From Promethearchaeota archaeon (GTDB lineage: Archaea > Asgardarchaeota > Lokiarchaeia > Sigyniarchaeales > SOKP01): a stretch of 36,589 nt of DNA. The notes below the pieces were generated by a model. That model saw only the letters and a list, made by a program, of their open reading frames with translations, was not told the origin of the DNA and did not search any database. Made by a program: the position numbers and the translations under genes. Shown piece after piece: positions 25,758-33,029 of the stretch. Each line of letters begins with the position of its first letter. Position 1 is the first letter of the stretch. Where the stretch lies: the NCBI GenBank assembly GCA_016839585.1, contig JAEOTZ010000053.1, forward strand, positions 1-36,589, given 5' to 3'.

Positions 25758-27773
25758 CTAAATCCTATTAGCCACTTTATAGGCTGTTTCTATTGCTTCT
25801 AAGACGGTTTGAGGTTTTTTTGCATCACCGATTTTGTGCACATCTATATTTCCTAGATTGTTTATTTCTTTGAAAAGACTATTGTTTGGAGTAACTCCTG
25901 TAGCGTAATATACCATATCTACATCATTTATAACTTGATCTTTTCCAGCTGCATCGGTGTAGCTAACATAATTATCTCCTATTTCAGTTACACTTACACT
26001 TGTAAGAAATTTTACTCCTAAAGCGTCACATTTATCAAGGAGAACCCATTTAGTTGTCTTTCCTAGAGCTGATCCTAGCTTAGGTAATTGTTCTAGTACT
26101 GTTACCCTATTTCTTCCTTCATGAAGCATTTTTAATGCAATTTCGGGTTCTAAAGCTTCATAAAGAGTAAGAAATTCGAAAGCTTCAAGACTTAATGAAC
26201 CAAACTTTGCTATGTACATTGCCAACTCAACACCGGTAGCTCCTCCTCCAATTATAACATTATTTTTTCCGATTGGAGCATCTCCACTAAAAACATCATT
26301 CGCAAAATATACATTATTACGTTCTATGCCTTTAATCGGAGGTTTTAGGGGTATTGATCCCGTTGCTACAATAACAATATCAGGATTAAATTCTTTCACA
26401 ACATCAAGAGTTACTTCTGTATCTAAATGTAGATTAATTCCATGTTTTTGGACCCAATAGGTATAGTTTTCAATAATTCTTTTAAATTCATTTCTTCCAG
26501 GTGCTCTCCAAACTAGATTTATTAATCCGCCAATTTTATCGTCATTTTCAAATATATGAACCTCATGACCTCTTATTCTAGCAACTCTCGCAGCTTCCAG
26601 TCCTCCCGGTCCAGACCCAATCACCATTACTTTTTTTTTCTGCTCAATGGGGTTCAATTCAGTTTTAGCTTCATTTGCAGCTCTAGCATTTCTTAAACAA
26701 GAAATTGGTTTCAATTTAAAAATTGCGTCAAAACATCCTTGATTACAACCAACACAGTTCATAATATCTCGTATTTCACCTTTCATTGCTTTCATAGGCA
26801 AATAAGGATCTGCCACTAATGCTCTCCCCATACAAATAGCATCGGCTTTTCCAGCCATTAAAATCTGTTCTGCTAAAACTGGATCATTAATACGATTGGA
26901 TGAGAATACAAGAATTGATACATTATTTCTGATATTTTCTGCTAGATAAGTATAACATCCTTCTGGAACATCCATAGTTGTTTGTGGTGTTTTAGTCTCA
27001 TGCCAACCTCCGGTAACATTGAAATAATCTAAATAATTACCTAATTCTTTAGCAATAATTGCTTTCTCTTTATAAGTATTACTTTCTGGAACAAAATCAT
27101 CTCCTGATATACGGTAACCTATAACAAAATCATTACCTACACTTGATCTCATTAATTCAAGAGTTTCGATTGGAAATCTTAGACGATTTTCAAGACTACC
27201 CCCGTATTTATCAGTTCGTTTATTTGTTTTTGGAGATGTAAATTGGGTAAACAAATATCCAGCATTAGCACAAATTTCAGTGGCATCAAATCCTGCTCTT
27301 TTAGCACGTACAGCAGCATCTGCAAATGCTTGTTGCTCTCTCTTAATATCTTCAAGAGTCATTTCTCGAGGAGTAGTTTTACTAAAGTTACTAAATACAG
27401 CCGAAGGAGCGATCGGAGTTCTACCAATAATTTGAGGCATAGTATAAGCCCCTCCATGGTATAATTGGCAACAAACTTTTACATCATCACGAGCTTTATG
27501 GATAGCTTCTGTAAATTCTGTTAATTTTGGGATATACTTATCATCGTCAACAGCGATCATCATTGGTAACCCTTTTCCATAAAGGGATACATAGCATCCT
27601 CCCACAATTATCATACCTGCGCCACCCTTGACCCTTTCAACATAAAAATCGATTAATTTCTTCGTAATAAAACCATCAGTAGCAAGATTAAGGTTGAGAG
27701 CTGGCATTATAATACGGTTCGATACATCCATATCTCTTATCTTAAAAGGCGTAAACAGTTTAAAGAACTTCAA
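25758..27773 (-). CDS. 2,4-dienoyl-CoA reductase-type FAD/FMN/Fe-S oxidoreductase (FadH-like)
   Basis: 671 residues, the length of E. coli FadH. The N-terminal old-yellow-enzyme TIM barrel (1-335) binds FMN: LFTPFKI start, DKYGGSLENRLRFP at 188-201, and the FadH-type active-site Tyr173 (ICANAGYLFTQF) and His258. The cluster motif has Cys340, Cys343, Cys347 and Cys359. An FAD domain follows (GSGPGG at 386-391) and an NAD(P)-binding motif GGGATGVE at 508-515. An insert of about 30 residues after the second dinucleotide motif (LSLEAFEFLTLYEALEPEIA) is unusual. FadH reduces 2,4-dienoyl-CoA to 3-enoyl-CoA in unsaturated fatty-acid breakdown; other members act on cyclic enones or bile-acid-like substrates, so the substrate is an inference from the crotonase neighbours. 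The ATG is at 27773. Confidence 0.88.
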   Translation of the reverse strand: MKFFKLFTPFKIRDMDVSNRIIMPALNLNLATDGFITKKLIDFYVERVKGGAGMIIVGGCYVSLYGKGLPMMIAVDDDKYIPKLTEFTEAIHKARDDVKVCCQLYHGGAYTMPQIIGRTPIAPSAVFSNFSKTTPREMTLEDIKREQQAFADAAVRAKRAGFDATEICANAGYLFTQFTSPKTNKRTDKYGGSLENRLRFPIETLELMRSSVGNDFVIGYRISGDDFVPESNTYKEKAIIAKELGNYLDYFNVTGGWHETKTPQTTMDVPEGCYTYLAENIRNNVSILVFSSNRINDPVLAEQILMAGKADAICMGRALVADPYLPMKAMKGEIRDIMNCVGCNQGCFDAIFKLKPISCLRNARAANEAKTELNPIEQKKKVMVIGSGPGGLEAARVARIRGHEVHIFENDDKIGGLINLVWRAPGRNEFKRIIENYTYWVQKHGINLHLDTEVTLDVVKEFNPDIVIVATGSIPLKPPIKGIERNNVYFANDVFSGDAPIGKNNVIIGGGATGVELAMYIAKFGSLSLEAFEFLTLYEALEPEIALKMLHEGRNRVTVLEQLPKLGSALGKTTKWVLLDKCDALGVKFLTSVSVTEIGDNYVSYTDAAGKDQVINDVDMVYYATGVTPNNSLFKEINNLGNIDVHKIGDAKKPQTVLEAIETAYKVANRI

Positions 27774-28008
27774 TTTTAATCCTCAGTTTTATATAATTAT
27801 TTAAGAAGAATAACATGATAATTTATTAAAATTTAATTGGATTAAAATAAAAGGTTGCTATTTTTTATACTATTTAGTAAAGAGGTCAGCTAATCAAGGT
27901 ATTAAGCCACTTTTATAATTAATTTTCTATTAAAATTGGAAAAGAAATAATTTTTTTATTATAATAAAATTATAATACTCAAAAATTAAATATAATTAAT
28001 GAGGAAAA

Positions 28009-28833
28009 ATGAGTGAAAACATAATATTAATAGAGGAAAACGAAGATAAAACCATTACCACAATAAAAATGAATCGTCTTGATAAAAAAAATGCGATGAA
28101 TTATAATTTAATGGCGGGGCTTCTAAAAGCTATAGATAAAGTTGAACGTACTAATACAAGAGTTGTTATTATTACCGGAGGAGACGAATTCTTTAGTTCA
28201 GGAATAGATTTAAACTTTCTTACTGGTCAAGAGAAAGACCCTGAAGGTGTTATTCCTGATTTACGAATTCCGCGGAATTTCAGATATTTCGCAAATACTT
28301 GGATCCATCCAATCTTCACGAAAATTGAAAAGATGGAGAAGCCAGTAATAGCTAAAATAAATGGATATTGTTTTGGAATGGCTTTTGAACTCGCTTTAGC
28401 ATGCGACTTTCGATTCTGTACAGAATCAGCTGAGTTCCACATGCTGGAGAGCAAGATAGGACTTTCACCAGATGTGGGCGGTACTATTAGACTAACAAGG
28501 CTTGTGGGCATCCAAAATACCAAAGATATCATTTTAACTGGACGTAAATTTGATGGAAATGAGGCTTATAGATTGGGAGTGGTAAATCGTGTTGTTAAAA
28601 CTCATAAAGAATTAGATTCAATAATTAAAATGTATACTGACGAACTTATGACGAGTGGTCCTTTAGCTGTTGGACTTGCTAAAAAACTGATTGATGATTG
28701 TTATGGTAAGGACACCGCTTTTGGGTTGGAATTAGAAACACTTGTAAGCTCTCAATTACTACAAACAAAAGATGCTATGTCAGGTGCATTAGCTCGTCTT
28801 CAAAAAACAAATCCTAAATGGCGATGGAAATAA
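28009..28833 (+). CDS. Crotonase: enoyl-CoA hydratase / dienoyl-CoA isomerase-like
   Basis: 274 residues of crotonase fold. The oxyanion-hole glycines are in SSGIDL (Gly65) and YCFGMAFE (Gly123). Both acids of classical enoyl-CoA hydratases are present: Glu127 (position of rat Glu144) and Glu147 (rat Glu164). In addition Asp155, eight residues after Glu147 (ESKIGLSPDVGG), occupies the position of the catalytic Asp204 of delta3,5-delta2,4-dienoyl-CoA isomerase (ECH1), where the local pattern is the same. Its active site therefore mixes hydratase and dienoyl isomerase features. The divergent FadH-like gene next door makes an auxiliary role in unsaturated acyl-CoA breakdown likely. GAGG precedes the ATG at 28009 by 5 nt. 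The C-terminus KWRWK is also seen in the relic at 29586. Confidence 0.9.
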   Translation: MSENIILIEENEDKTITTIKMNRLDKKNAMNYNLMAGLLKAIDKVERTNTRVVIITGGDEFFSSGIDLNFLTGQEKDPEGVIPDLRIPRNFRYFANTWIHPIFTKIEKMEKPVIAKINGYCFGMAFELALACDFRFCTESAEFHMLESKIGLSPDVGGTIRLTRLVGIQNTKDIILTGRKFDGNEAYRLGVVNRVVKTHKELDSIIKMYTDELMTSGPLAVGLAKKLIDDCYGKDTAFGLELETLVSSQLLQTKDAMSGALARLQKTNPKWRWK

Positions 28834-28906
28834 TAAGGTTTTTTACACCGAAGATGAAATAATTGAACAACGATTAGAAGAATTTTTAGAAAGAAAAAAA
28901 GAGTAA
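28832..28906 (+). pseudogene. Possible relic of a crotonase C-terminus
   Basis: Right after the crotonase stop, another frame without a start codon reads FYTEDEIIEQRLEEFLERKKE and stops at 28904-28906. The T-E-D....x-x-F-L-E-[RK]-[RK]-K pattern resembles the last residues of many crotonases. It is too short to be sure. Confidence 0.22.
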
Positions 28907-28958
28907 ATTAATTAGTATAACTAGTCCATCAATTTAAGGTTTATAAGTTCTTTGACAA

Positions 28959-28966
28959 TTTATATA
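28959..28966 (+). promoter_or_regulatory. TATA box of the 29044 gene
   Basis: TTTATATA, preceded by a purine-rich GACAA. Transcription would begin around 28988-28992, at the base of the hairpin listed next. Confidence 0.5.
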
Positions 28967-28989
28967 TACTATTTGTTCTTATAACATAG

Positions 28990-29020
28990 TAGTGATATAG
29001 ATTGAAAGTCTATATCATTA
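28990..29020 (+). promoter_or_regulatory. 5'-leader hairpin of the 29044 gene
   Basis: 28990-29001 pairs with 29009-29020 over 12 positions (core TGATATAGA / TCTATATCA), with one G.U pair that suits plus-strand RNA and a 7-nt loop TTGAAAG. It lies at the predicted transcript start and 23 nt before the ATG at 29044. It may protect the 5' end or control translation. Confidence 0.5.
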
Positions 29021-29043
29021 ATAAATCCAATTATAATTAAAAT

Positions 29044-29370
29044 ATGGTGGAATGTAAAATTTTATTTATCACACATTGGGAATTAAATCCAGATTTTGAT
29101 CCTAGTGAGTTAGCTGATTTGGCGCAAACTTTTCTCACCAAAAAGTTATTCCCTGCTGAAGGTGTAGAAATAATAGGTTGGTATGTTACCCCTGAGTATT
29201 GGGGTATATCAATATCAAAAGCCGATAGTGAAGAGGCAGTGATGAGAGAAGCAACGGGGTGGAGAATAGCGAAACCTGGAATTTTTACAAGCTTTCGAAT
29301 CTCTCCTGCTATGGAGGTTGCTCAAGTATTACCATTAATTACACAATTAAAGAATAAAATCAAAGGTTAA
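29044..29370 (+). CDS. Small alpha/beta protein, DUF3303-like
   Basis: 108 residues, soluble. The order of elements (strand ILFITHWEL, helix PSELADLAQTFLTKKLFP, strand VEIIGWYVTPEYWGISISKADSEE with helix AVMREATGW, strand FTSFRISPAMEV) is that of ferredoxin-like dimeric alpha/beta barrels such as DUF3303, often small-molecule or stress-linked domains. No catalytic residues can be named. There is no Shine-Dalgarno; the message likely starts with the hairpin at 28990. A U-tract at 29407-29415 closes it. Placement between crotonase genes and relics suggests, but does not show, a role in acyl-CoA metabolism. Confidence 0.7.
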   Translation: MVECKILFITHWELNPDFDPSELADLAQTFLTKKLFPAEGVEIIGWYVTPEYWGISISKADSEEAVMREATGWRIAKPGIFTSFRISPAMEVAQVLPLITQLKNKIKG

Positions 29371-29406
29371 AGAATTCTATACTCAAAAACAAATTTAATT
29401 AAATCC

Positions 29407-29420
29407 TTTTTTTTTCTTTT
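29407..29420 (+). terminator. U-tract terminator after the DUF3303-like gene
   Basis: Nine T at 29407-29415 followed by CTTTT, 37 nt after the stop codon. Confidence 0.5.
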
Positions 29421-29585
29421 ATTATTCTAAGAATTTAATGATGAGTGATTTCAGTTTTATTTGAACCTTCGGAAATATATAAATTGATCTTTGATTAAAT
29501 ATGTAATTTTTTTATGGAAAACGGTGAAAAAACCTTAAATAGAACTTAAATTAGATAAAAAAAAAGACTCAAGACTAATATTAAA

Positions 29586-29681
29586 ACATTAATAAATTCA
29601 CAATTACTGCAAACTAAAGATGCTGTTTCTGCCGCTCTAGCTCGTTTAACTAAGACTAAACCAAAGTGGAAATGGAAATAA
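29586..29681 (+). pseudogene. Crotonase C-terminal relic
   Basis: This start-less frame reads TLINSQLLQTKDAVSAAL followed by ARLTKTKPKWKWK and a TAA at 29679-29681. It matches the last 31 residues of the intact crotonase at 28009-28833 (TLVSSQLLQTKDAMSGAL, then ARLQKTNPKWRWK) at 23 positions, with synonymous changes in between. The remainder of the gene is not present in the 215 nt upstream, which show only stops and AT-rich sequence. This is the 3' tail of a lost paralogue, most likely from a tandem duplication followed by deletion. T-tracts at 29685-29691 and 29697-29706 follow it. Confidence 0.85.
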
Positions 29682-29684
29682 AAA

Positions 29685-29706
29685 TTTTTTTATCTATTTT
29701 TTTTTT
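29685..29706 (+). terminator. U-tract terminator behind the crotonase relic
   Basis: Two T runs directly after the relic's stop codon. It probably is the original terminator of the lost crotonase gene. Confidence 0.45.
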
Positions 29707-29798
29707 AAAAAAATTACAGGTAAAGTTGGAAGAGTCAATACTTAGAAATATTAAACTTAATTATTTTGTTAGTATTATTAACTTTTGAGGGAATTAAA

Positions 29799-30524
29799 AT
29801 GGATTTTAAAAACAAAACCGTTATTATAACTGGGGGAGCCGGAGGTATAGGAAGTGAAACGGCTCTTTTATTTGCTAAAAATGGTGCGAACATCGTAATA
29901 AATTACTTAACATCAGTAAATGAAGCTGAAAAGTTGGTAAAATCAATCAAAAAAATGGGTACCGAAGCGATTTCGTTCAAAGCTGACATTTCTAATCCAG
30001 AAAAAGTTCAATCGATGATAAATGAAATTATAAAAAAATATGAAAAAATCGATATTTTAGTGAATAATGCTTCAAAACATCCCCCTCCGATGTTTGATTT
30101 CGAAAATCCCGATTGGATCCTTTGGAAACAAATGACTTTTGTTAATATTATGGGCATACTTATTTGTTCTCATTTTTCAGCTCCATTCTTAAGAAAAACA
30201 AATGGAAATATAGTGAATGTTGTAATGGATTATGATCCAGGCGGTTTAGGGTATGTTCTTACTAAAACAGCAGGTACTCCATTGACGCGTGGTCTTGCCC
30301 GACAATTAGCTCCAGTAAGAGTAAATGCAGTATCTCCTGGTGTAATTGAGACTTGGAAAATGAGTAAAGAAGAGAAAGAAAGTTGGCTTCCTACAATTCT
30401 ATTAAAAAGAATTGGTCAACCGCTAGATATTGCCAAAACAATTCTTTTTCTAGCTTCTGAAGCTGCCTCTTATATTACTGGTGAAACTATTCATGTTGAT
30501 GGTGGTCGTCAATTAATGGTTTAA
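29799..30524 (+). CDS. Short-chain dehydrogenase/reductase (FabG-like), atypical active site
   Basis: Cytoplasmic Rossmann-fold enzyme, 241 residues from the ATG at 29799, which has GAGGG 8 nt upstream. The frame also opens 11 codons earlier, at a TTG, without support. Cofactor motif TGGAGGIG is at residues 11-18, the adenine-side Asp in ADIS near 62, NNAS at 89-92, and the catalytic pair Tyr152 and Lys156 in GYVLTKTAG. The C-terminal ITGETIHVDGG is classical SDR. The usual catalytic Ser about 13 residues before the Tyr is absent: the strand reads NIVNVVMDYDPGGLGY and the loop is shortened. It may act on a CoA-linked hydroxyacyl/ketoacyl substrate given its neighbours, or be catalytically altered. 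Confidence 0.88.
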   Translation: MDFKNKTVIITGGAGGIGSETALLFAKNGANIVINYLTSVNEAEKLVKSIKKMGTEAISFKADISNPEKVQSMINEIIKKYEKIDILVNNASKHPPPMFDFENPDWILWKQMTFVNIMGILICSHFSAPFLRKTNGNIVNVVMDYDPGGLGYVLTKTAGTPLTRGLARQLAPVRVNAVSPGVIETWKMSKEEKESWLPTILLKRIGQPLDIAKTILFLASEAASYITGETIHVDGGRQLMV

Positions 30525-30602
30525 TTATAATCTATAGTCGTCAAAGTTGATAAATAAAATTAGAAATATTAATAGAAAAAAAAAGATCAAAAGCCTTATT
30601 AT

Positions 30603-31019
30603 GTGTTTAAGTGTGACAAATGTGCTCAATATATATACGTAAATACAAAACAAAAAACAAAAAAGTGTCTAAGGTGTGGGTGTACACATCAAGTTAAAAA
30701 TATTAGAGAAAAAAAAATAGAGTCCGAAACAGTTCTAGGATTAACAACTGCAGTCAATAAAATAAAAGAACTGCAAAACACGTTTGCTATTCAAGAGCTC
30801 GGGAAAACTCCTGACCTTAGAACCGAAAAAGATTTTCATGTCTTTAAAAAGAGCAAAACCCCAGAGATGCCACGTATAAACAAAAAGAATGAATTAAAAA
30901 AAAGCGAAATTATTAATAAAGCGCTTCAGAAATTATTTAAATCTTATATGCAAGTTCTTTATTATTTAAAACCAAGTTCAATACTCTCGTTCGATGATCA
31001 TCATATGAAAGAACCCTAA
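30603..31019 (+). CDS. DUF1922-like zinc-ribbon protein
   Basis: 138 residues from a GTG at 30603; an in-frame TAG at 30573 and no ATG limit the start. There is no Shine-Dalgarno, so a short-leader message is likely. The N-terminus carries one zinc ribbon: Cys4, Cys7 (FKCDKC), QYIYVNTKQKTKKC with Cys22, and Cys25. This F-x-C-x-x-C....Y-x-Y....K-T-K-x-C pattern is that of small archaeal DUF1922 proteins. The remaining 110 residues are basic and helical without known motifs. It may bind nucleic acid or protein. Confidence 0.7.
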   Translation: MFKCDKCAQYIYVNTKQKTKKCLRCGCTHQVKNIREKKIESETVLGLTTAVNKIKELQNTFAIQELGKTPDLRTEKDFHVFKKSKTPEMPRINKKNELKKSEIINKALQKLFKSYMQVLYYLKPSSILSFDDHHMKEP

Positions 31020-31101
31020 ATTTGAAAAAATTAAAATTTTGCTCTTTTTTAATAATGATCTATAAGCATTACATTCAAGGCGTTAAACCTCTTTCAAAAT
31101 G

Positions 31102-31109
31102 TTTAAATA
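31102..31109 (+). promoter_or_regulatory. TATA box of the 31160 gene
   Basis: AAAATG followed by TTTAAATA, the same BRE-TATA combination as in the mirrored promoters near 7100 and 7716. Start of transcription is expected near 31134, giving a leader of about 25 nt. Confidence 0.5.
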
Positions 31110-31159
31110 TCAAATTACCCTCAATTAATATTACCTAACTTTTGTTCGAGATTTTTATT

Positions 31160-31471
31160 ATGACCATAAAAAATATTAAATTTAAAAAGAAAAAAGTGAA
31201 ATGCCCGAATTGTGGAACTAAGAAGAGTTTTCTTGTCTCTCCTGATCTTGTGAACACAAAAAATTATTGTTCCTCATGTGGTTCAGAAATTGACACTAGG
31301 CGAGAAATATGGAAGTATCAATGTAAAGCTTGTAAGTATAAATTTGATAAACCTGACTTGGCGCTAGGTTTAGGTTTAGGAAAATGTCCTAAATGTGGTT
31401 CTAAGCGAATAAAATACACTGCAAAGGGGAGGGCAGGAAGAATTGTTGGTGACATTGTTACGAGTTTGTAG
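31160..31471 (+). CDS. Tandem zinc-ribbon protein
   Basis: 103 residues from the ATG at 31160; the frame also opens at a TTG at 31142, which lacks a Shine-Dalgarno. Four CxxC knuckles form two zinc ribbons: Cys15/Cys18 with Cys37/Cys40, and Cys55/Cys58 with Cys76/Cys79. The start is highly basic (KNIKFKKKKVK). The last 20 residues (ALGLGLGKC..., GRAGRIVGDIV) are glycine-rich. No enzyme motif is visible; nucleic-acid binding or protein docking is likely. Confidence 0.75.
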   Translation: MTIKNIKFKKKKVKCPNCGTKKSFLVSPDLVNTKNYCSSCGSEIDTRREIWKYQCKACKYKFDKPDLALGLGLGKCPKCGSKRIKYTAKGRAGRIVGDIVTSL

Positions 31472-31503
31472 GATTCAGGGACCTAATAAATTGGATTTGC
31501 CCT

Positions 31504-31659
31504 ATGGTGAAAGAAATTCCTTTAGCCGCATTTATTATTGGAGTTGATATTGAGAATTCTTCACAAGAACATCAGAAACCTCAGGAGATAAAGCCATTCA
31601 TTTTAACTTCAATTTGCTCTTGGAGCCCATTTTTTACCGAACTTAATGATTTCTTTTAA
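31504..31659 (+). CDS. Possible small or truncated ORF (51 residues)
   Basis: In the 361-nt gap after the tandem zinc-ribbon gene, an ATG at 31504 opens 51 codons (MVKEIPLAAFIIGVDIENSS, then QEHQKPQEIKPFILTSICSW...NDFF). The composition is protein-like, but there is no Shine-Dalgarno. It reads like the N-terminus of a longer protein cut short. It may be a decayed gene or chance. The rest of the gap (31660-31832) holds only AT-rich sequence and the terminator of the convergent reductase gene. Confidence 0.33.
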   Translation: MVKEIPLAAFIIGVDIENSSQEHQKPQEIKPFILTSICSWSPFFTELNDFF

Positions 31660-31806
31660 GACAATTTCTATTGGAGATCATAATCACTACAAGAATGATT
31701 AATTATTAAAATGTCTTTCCGTCCTTTGATCTTTTATAAAAATGTTTGAATAATAAATTCTAATAGAATTCGAACTAAAGAAAAATAAATATGAAGAGTC
31801 TATTCT

Positions 31807-31826
31807 AAAAAAAAGATTAAAAAATT
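31807..31826 (-). terminator. U-tract terminator after the ferredoxin reductase gene
   Basis: On the minus strand, two T runs (complements of the A runs at 31807-31814 and 31819-31824) lie just after the stop codon at 31833. Confidence 0.45.
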
Positions 31827-31832
31827 TTAAGT

Positions 31833-33026
31833 TTAAGTTAAATCCAAATGGAGATCCTTTAAAGGGTAAGATACACATGGATGAATGAACCCAAATTCTT
31901 GATCTATCTCTCGTATTATTACTTCAGGAGGTACAAATACTTTACCAGAAACAAGTTTTGTTCTACACAGAGCACAGGCACCTGAACGACAACTATTATT
32001 AATCTCTAAGCCTAATTCCTTTTCTCGTTCAAGACTGTTTAAAATTGGCTCAGTGCATTGAGCTTCAAAAATTTCTTTTTGTTTCTTTCCTTGTTTTATA
32101 AATTCAACAGAAATATTTACTTTTTTTGAAGCATCAATACCTTCAGGCCATCCCATTACTTCTGTTATATCATCTGGAACTCCAAAAGCTTCATAAATAA
32201 TACGATGTCTAGGGACACCCATTGCTTTTAATTGTTCTTCTATGAAGAAATACATCGACCTATTTCCAACCACATAGAAATATTTATTATCAGCTGATCC
32301 AATTTCATTTAATATTTCTTCTTTTGTAATGAATCCACAGGCTCCGTTCCATCCAGATTCAGGTTCTGAAAGGATATATTTAATTCTGATATTTAAACGG
32401 CGCGACTGTATGTCTTGTAGCTCCTCTCTAAATAATATGTCTTTCTCAGTTAAACACCCAAATATTAACCAGACGTTCAAGGGCAACATACGCTCAGAAA
32501 TGTATCTTAACATTGAAATAAAGGGTGTTATTCCACTCCCACCAGCAATAAAAACTAAATCTTTTCCGTGGAAAATTCTGTTATAATATAAATTTCCCAT
32601 AGGTTCTGTAGCTTCTAAGATATCACCAACCTTTATGTTATCAAGAATATAAGGACTAACAAAACCCCCTTCCTTTCTTTTTATTCCTAACTCATAGTAA
32701 GCAAGTTGATTTGGAGAAGAAACAAGTGAGAAAGCACGAGAAGTTCTCACTCCATTAATTTCGACGGTTAACCCAATATATTGACCTGCTCGGAAAGGAG
32801 CTAATAATTTATTTGGATTTGCTGAAATAAATCGGTATAATTTTGTATCATGGGAGAGTTGTTGGATATCTGATACTTGTAATATTTGTTTTTCAGGATG
32901 AATCCTATTACAGAGATTTTCTAATCCATCAAAATACCAAGGAATGGGTTGTACTTCATCTCTCCACTTTTTTAACTTTTCTGCTTTTTGATATTTTTTT
33001 ATGTCTGCCATAATATCTTTTTCCAT
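31833..33026 (-). CDS. Ferredoxin-NAD(P)H reductase with C-terminal 2Fe-2S domain
   Basis: 397 residues. A variable N-terminal 45-residue helix is followed by the FAD domain with RAFSLVSSP at 97-105, the NAD(P) domain with GGSGITPF at 162-169 and a terminal YEAFGV, then a plant-type 2Fe-2S ferredoxin domain with Cys346, Cys351, Cys354 and Cys384 (CRSGACALC). Such proteins pass electrons between NAD(P)H, FAD and a 2Fe-2S cluster to a partner oxygenase or reductase. Here the partner is most likely the flavoprotein encoded directly upstream: its stop lies 3 nt before this start, and a Shine-Dalgarno GGGAGGTGG stands within its last codons. An internal ATG at codon 6 (MADIKKYQ) is a possible alternative start. 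Confidence 0.9.
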   Translation of the reverse strand: MEKDIMADIKKYQKAEKLKKWRDEVQPIPWYFDGLENLCNRIHPEKQILQVSDIQQLSHDTKLYRFISANPNKLLAPFRAGQYIGLTVEINGVRTSRAFSLVSSPNQLAYYELGIKRKEGGFVSPYILDNIKVGDILEATEPMGNLYYNRIFHGKDLVFIAGGSGITPFISMLRYISERMLPLNVWLIFGCLTEKDILFREELQDIQSRRLNIRIKYILSEPESGWNGACGFITKEEILNEIGSADNKYFYVVGNRSMYFFIEEQLKAMGVPRHRIIYEAFGVPDDITEVMGWPEGIDASKKVNISVEFIKQGKKQKEIFEAQCTEPILNSLEREKELGLEINNSCRSGACALCRTKLVSGKVFVPPEVIIREIDQEFGFIHPCVSYPLKDLHLDLT

Positions 33027-33029
33027 TAA

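Noticed and set aside
29441-29464. Short frame MSDFSFI before a stop as the 5' end of the decayed crotonase
   Set aside because: Only seven codons, followed by stops; chance cannot be excluded.
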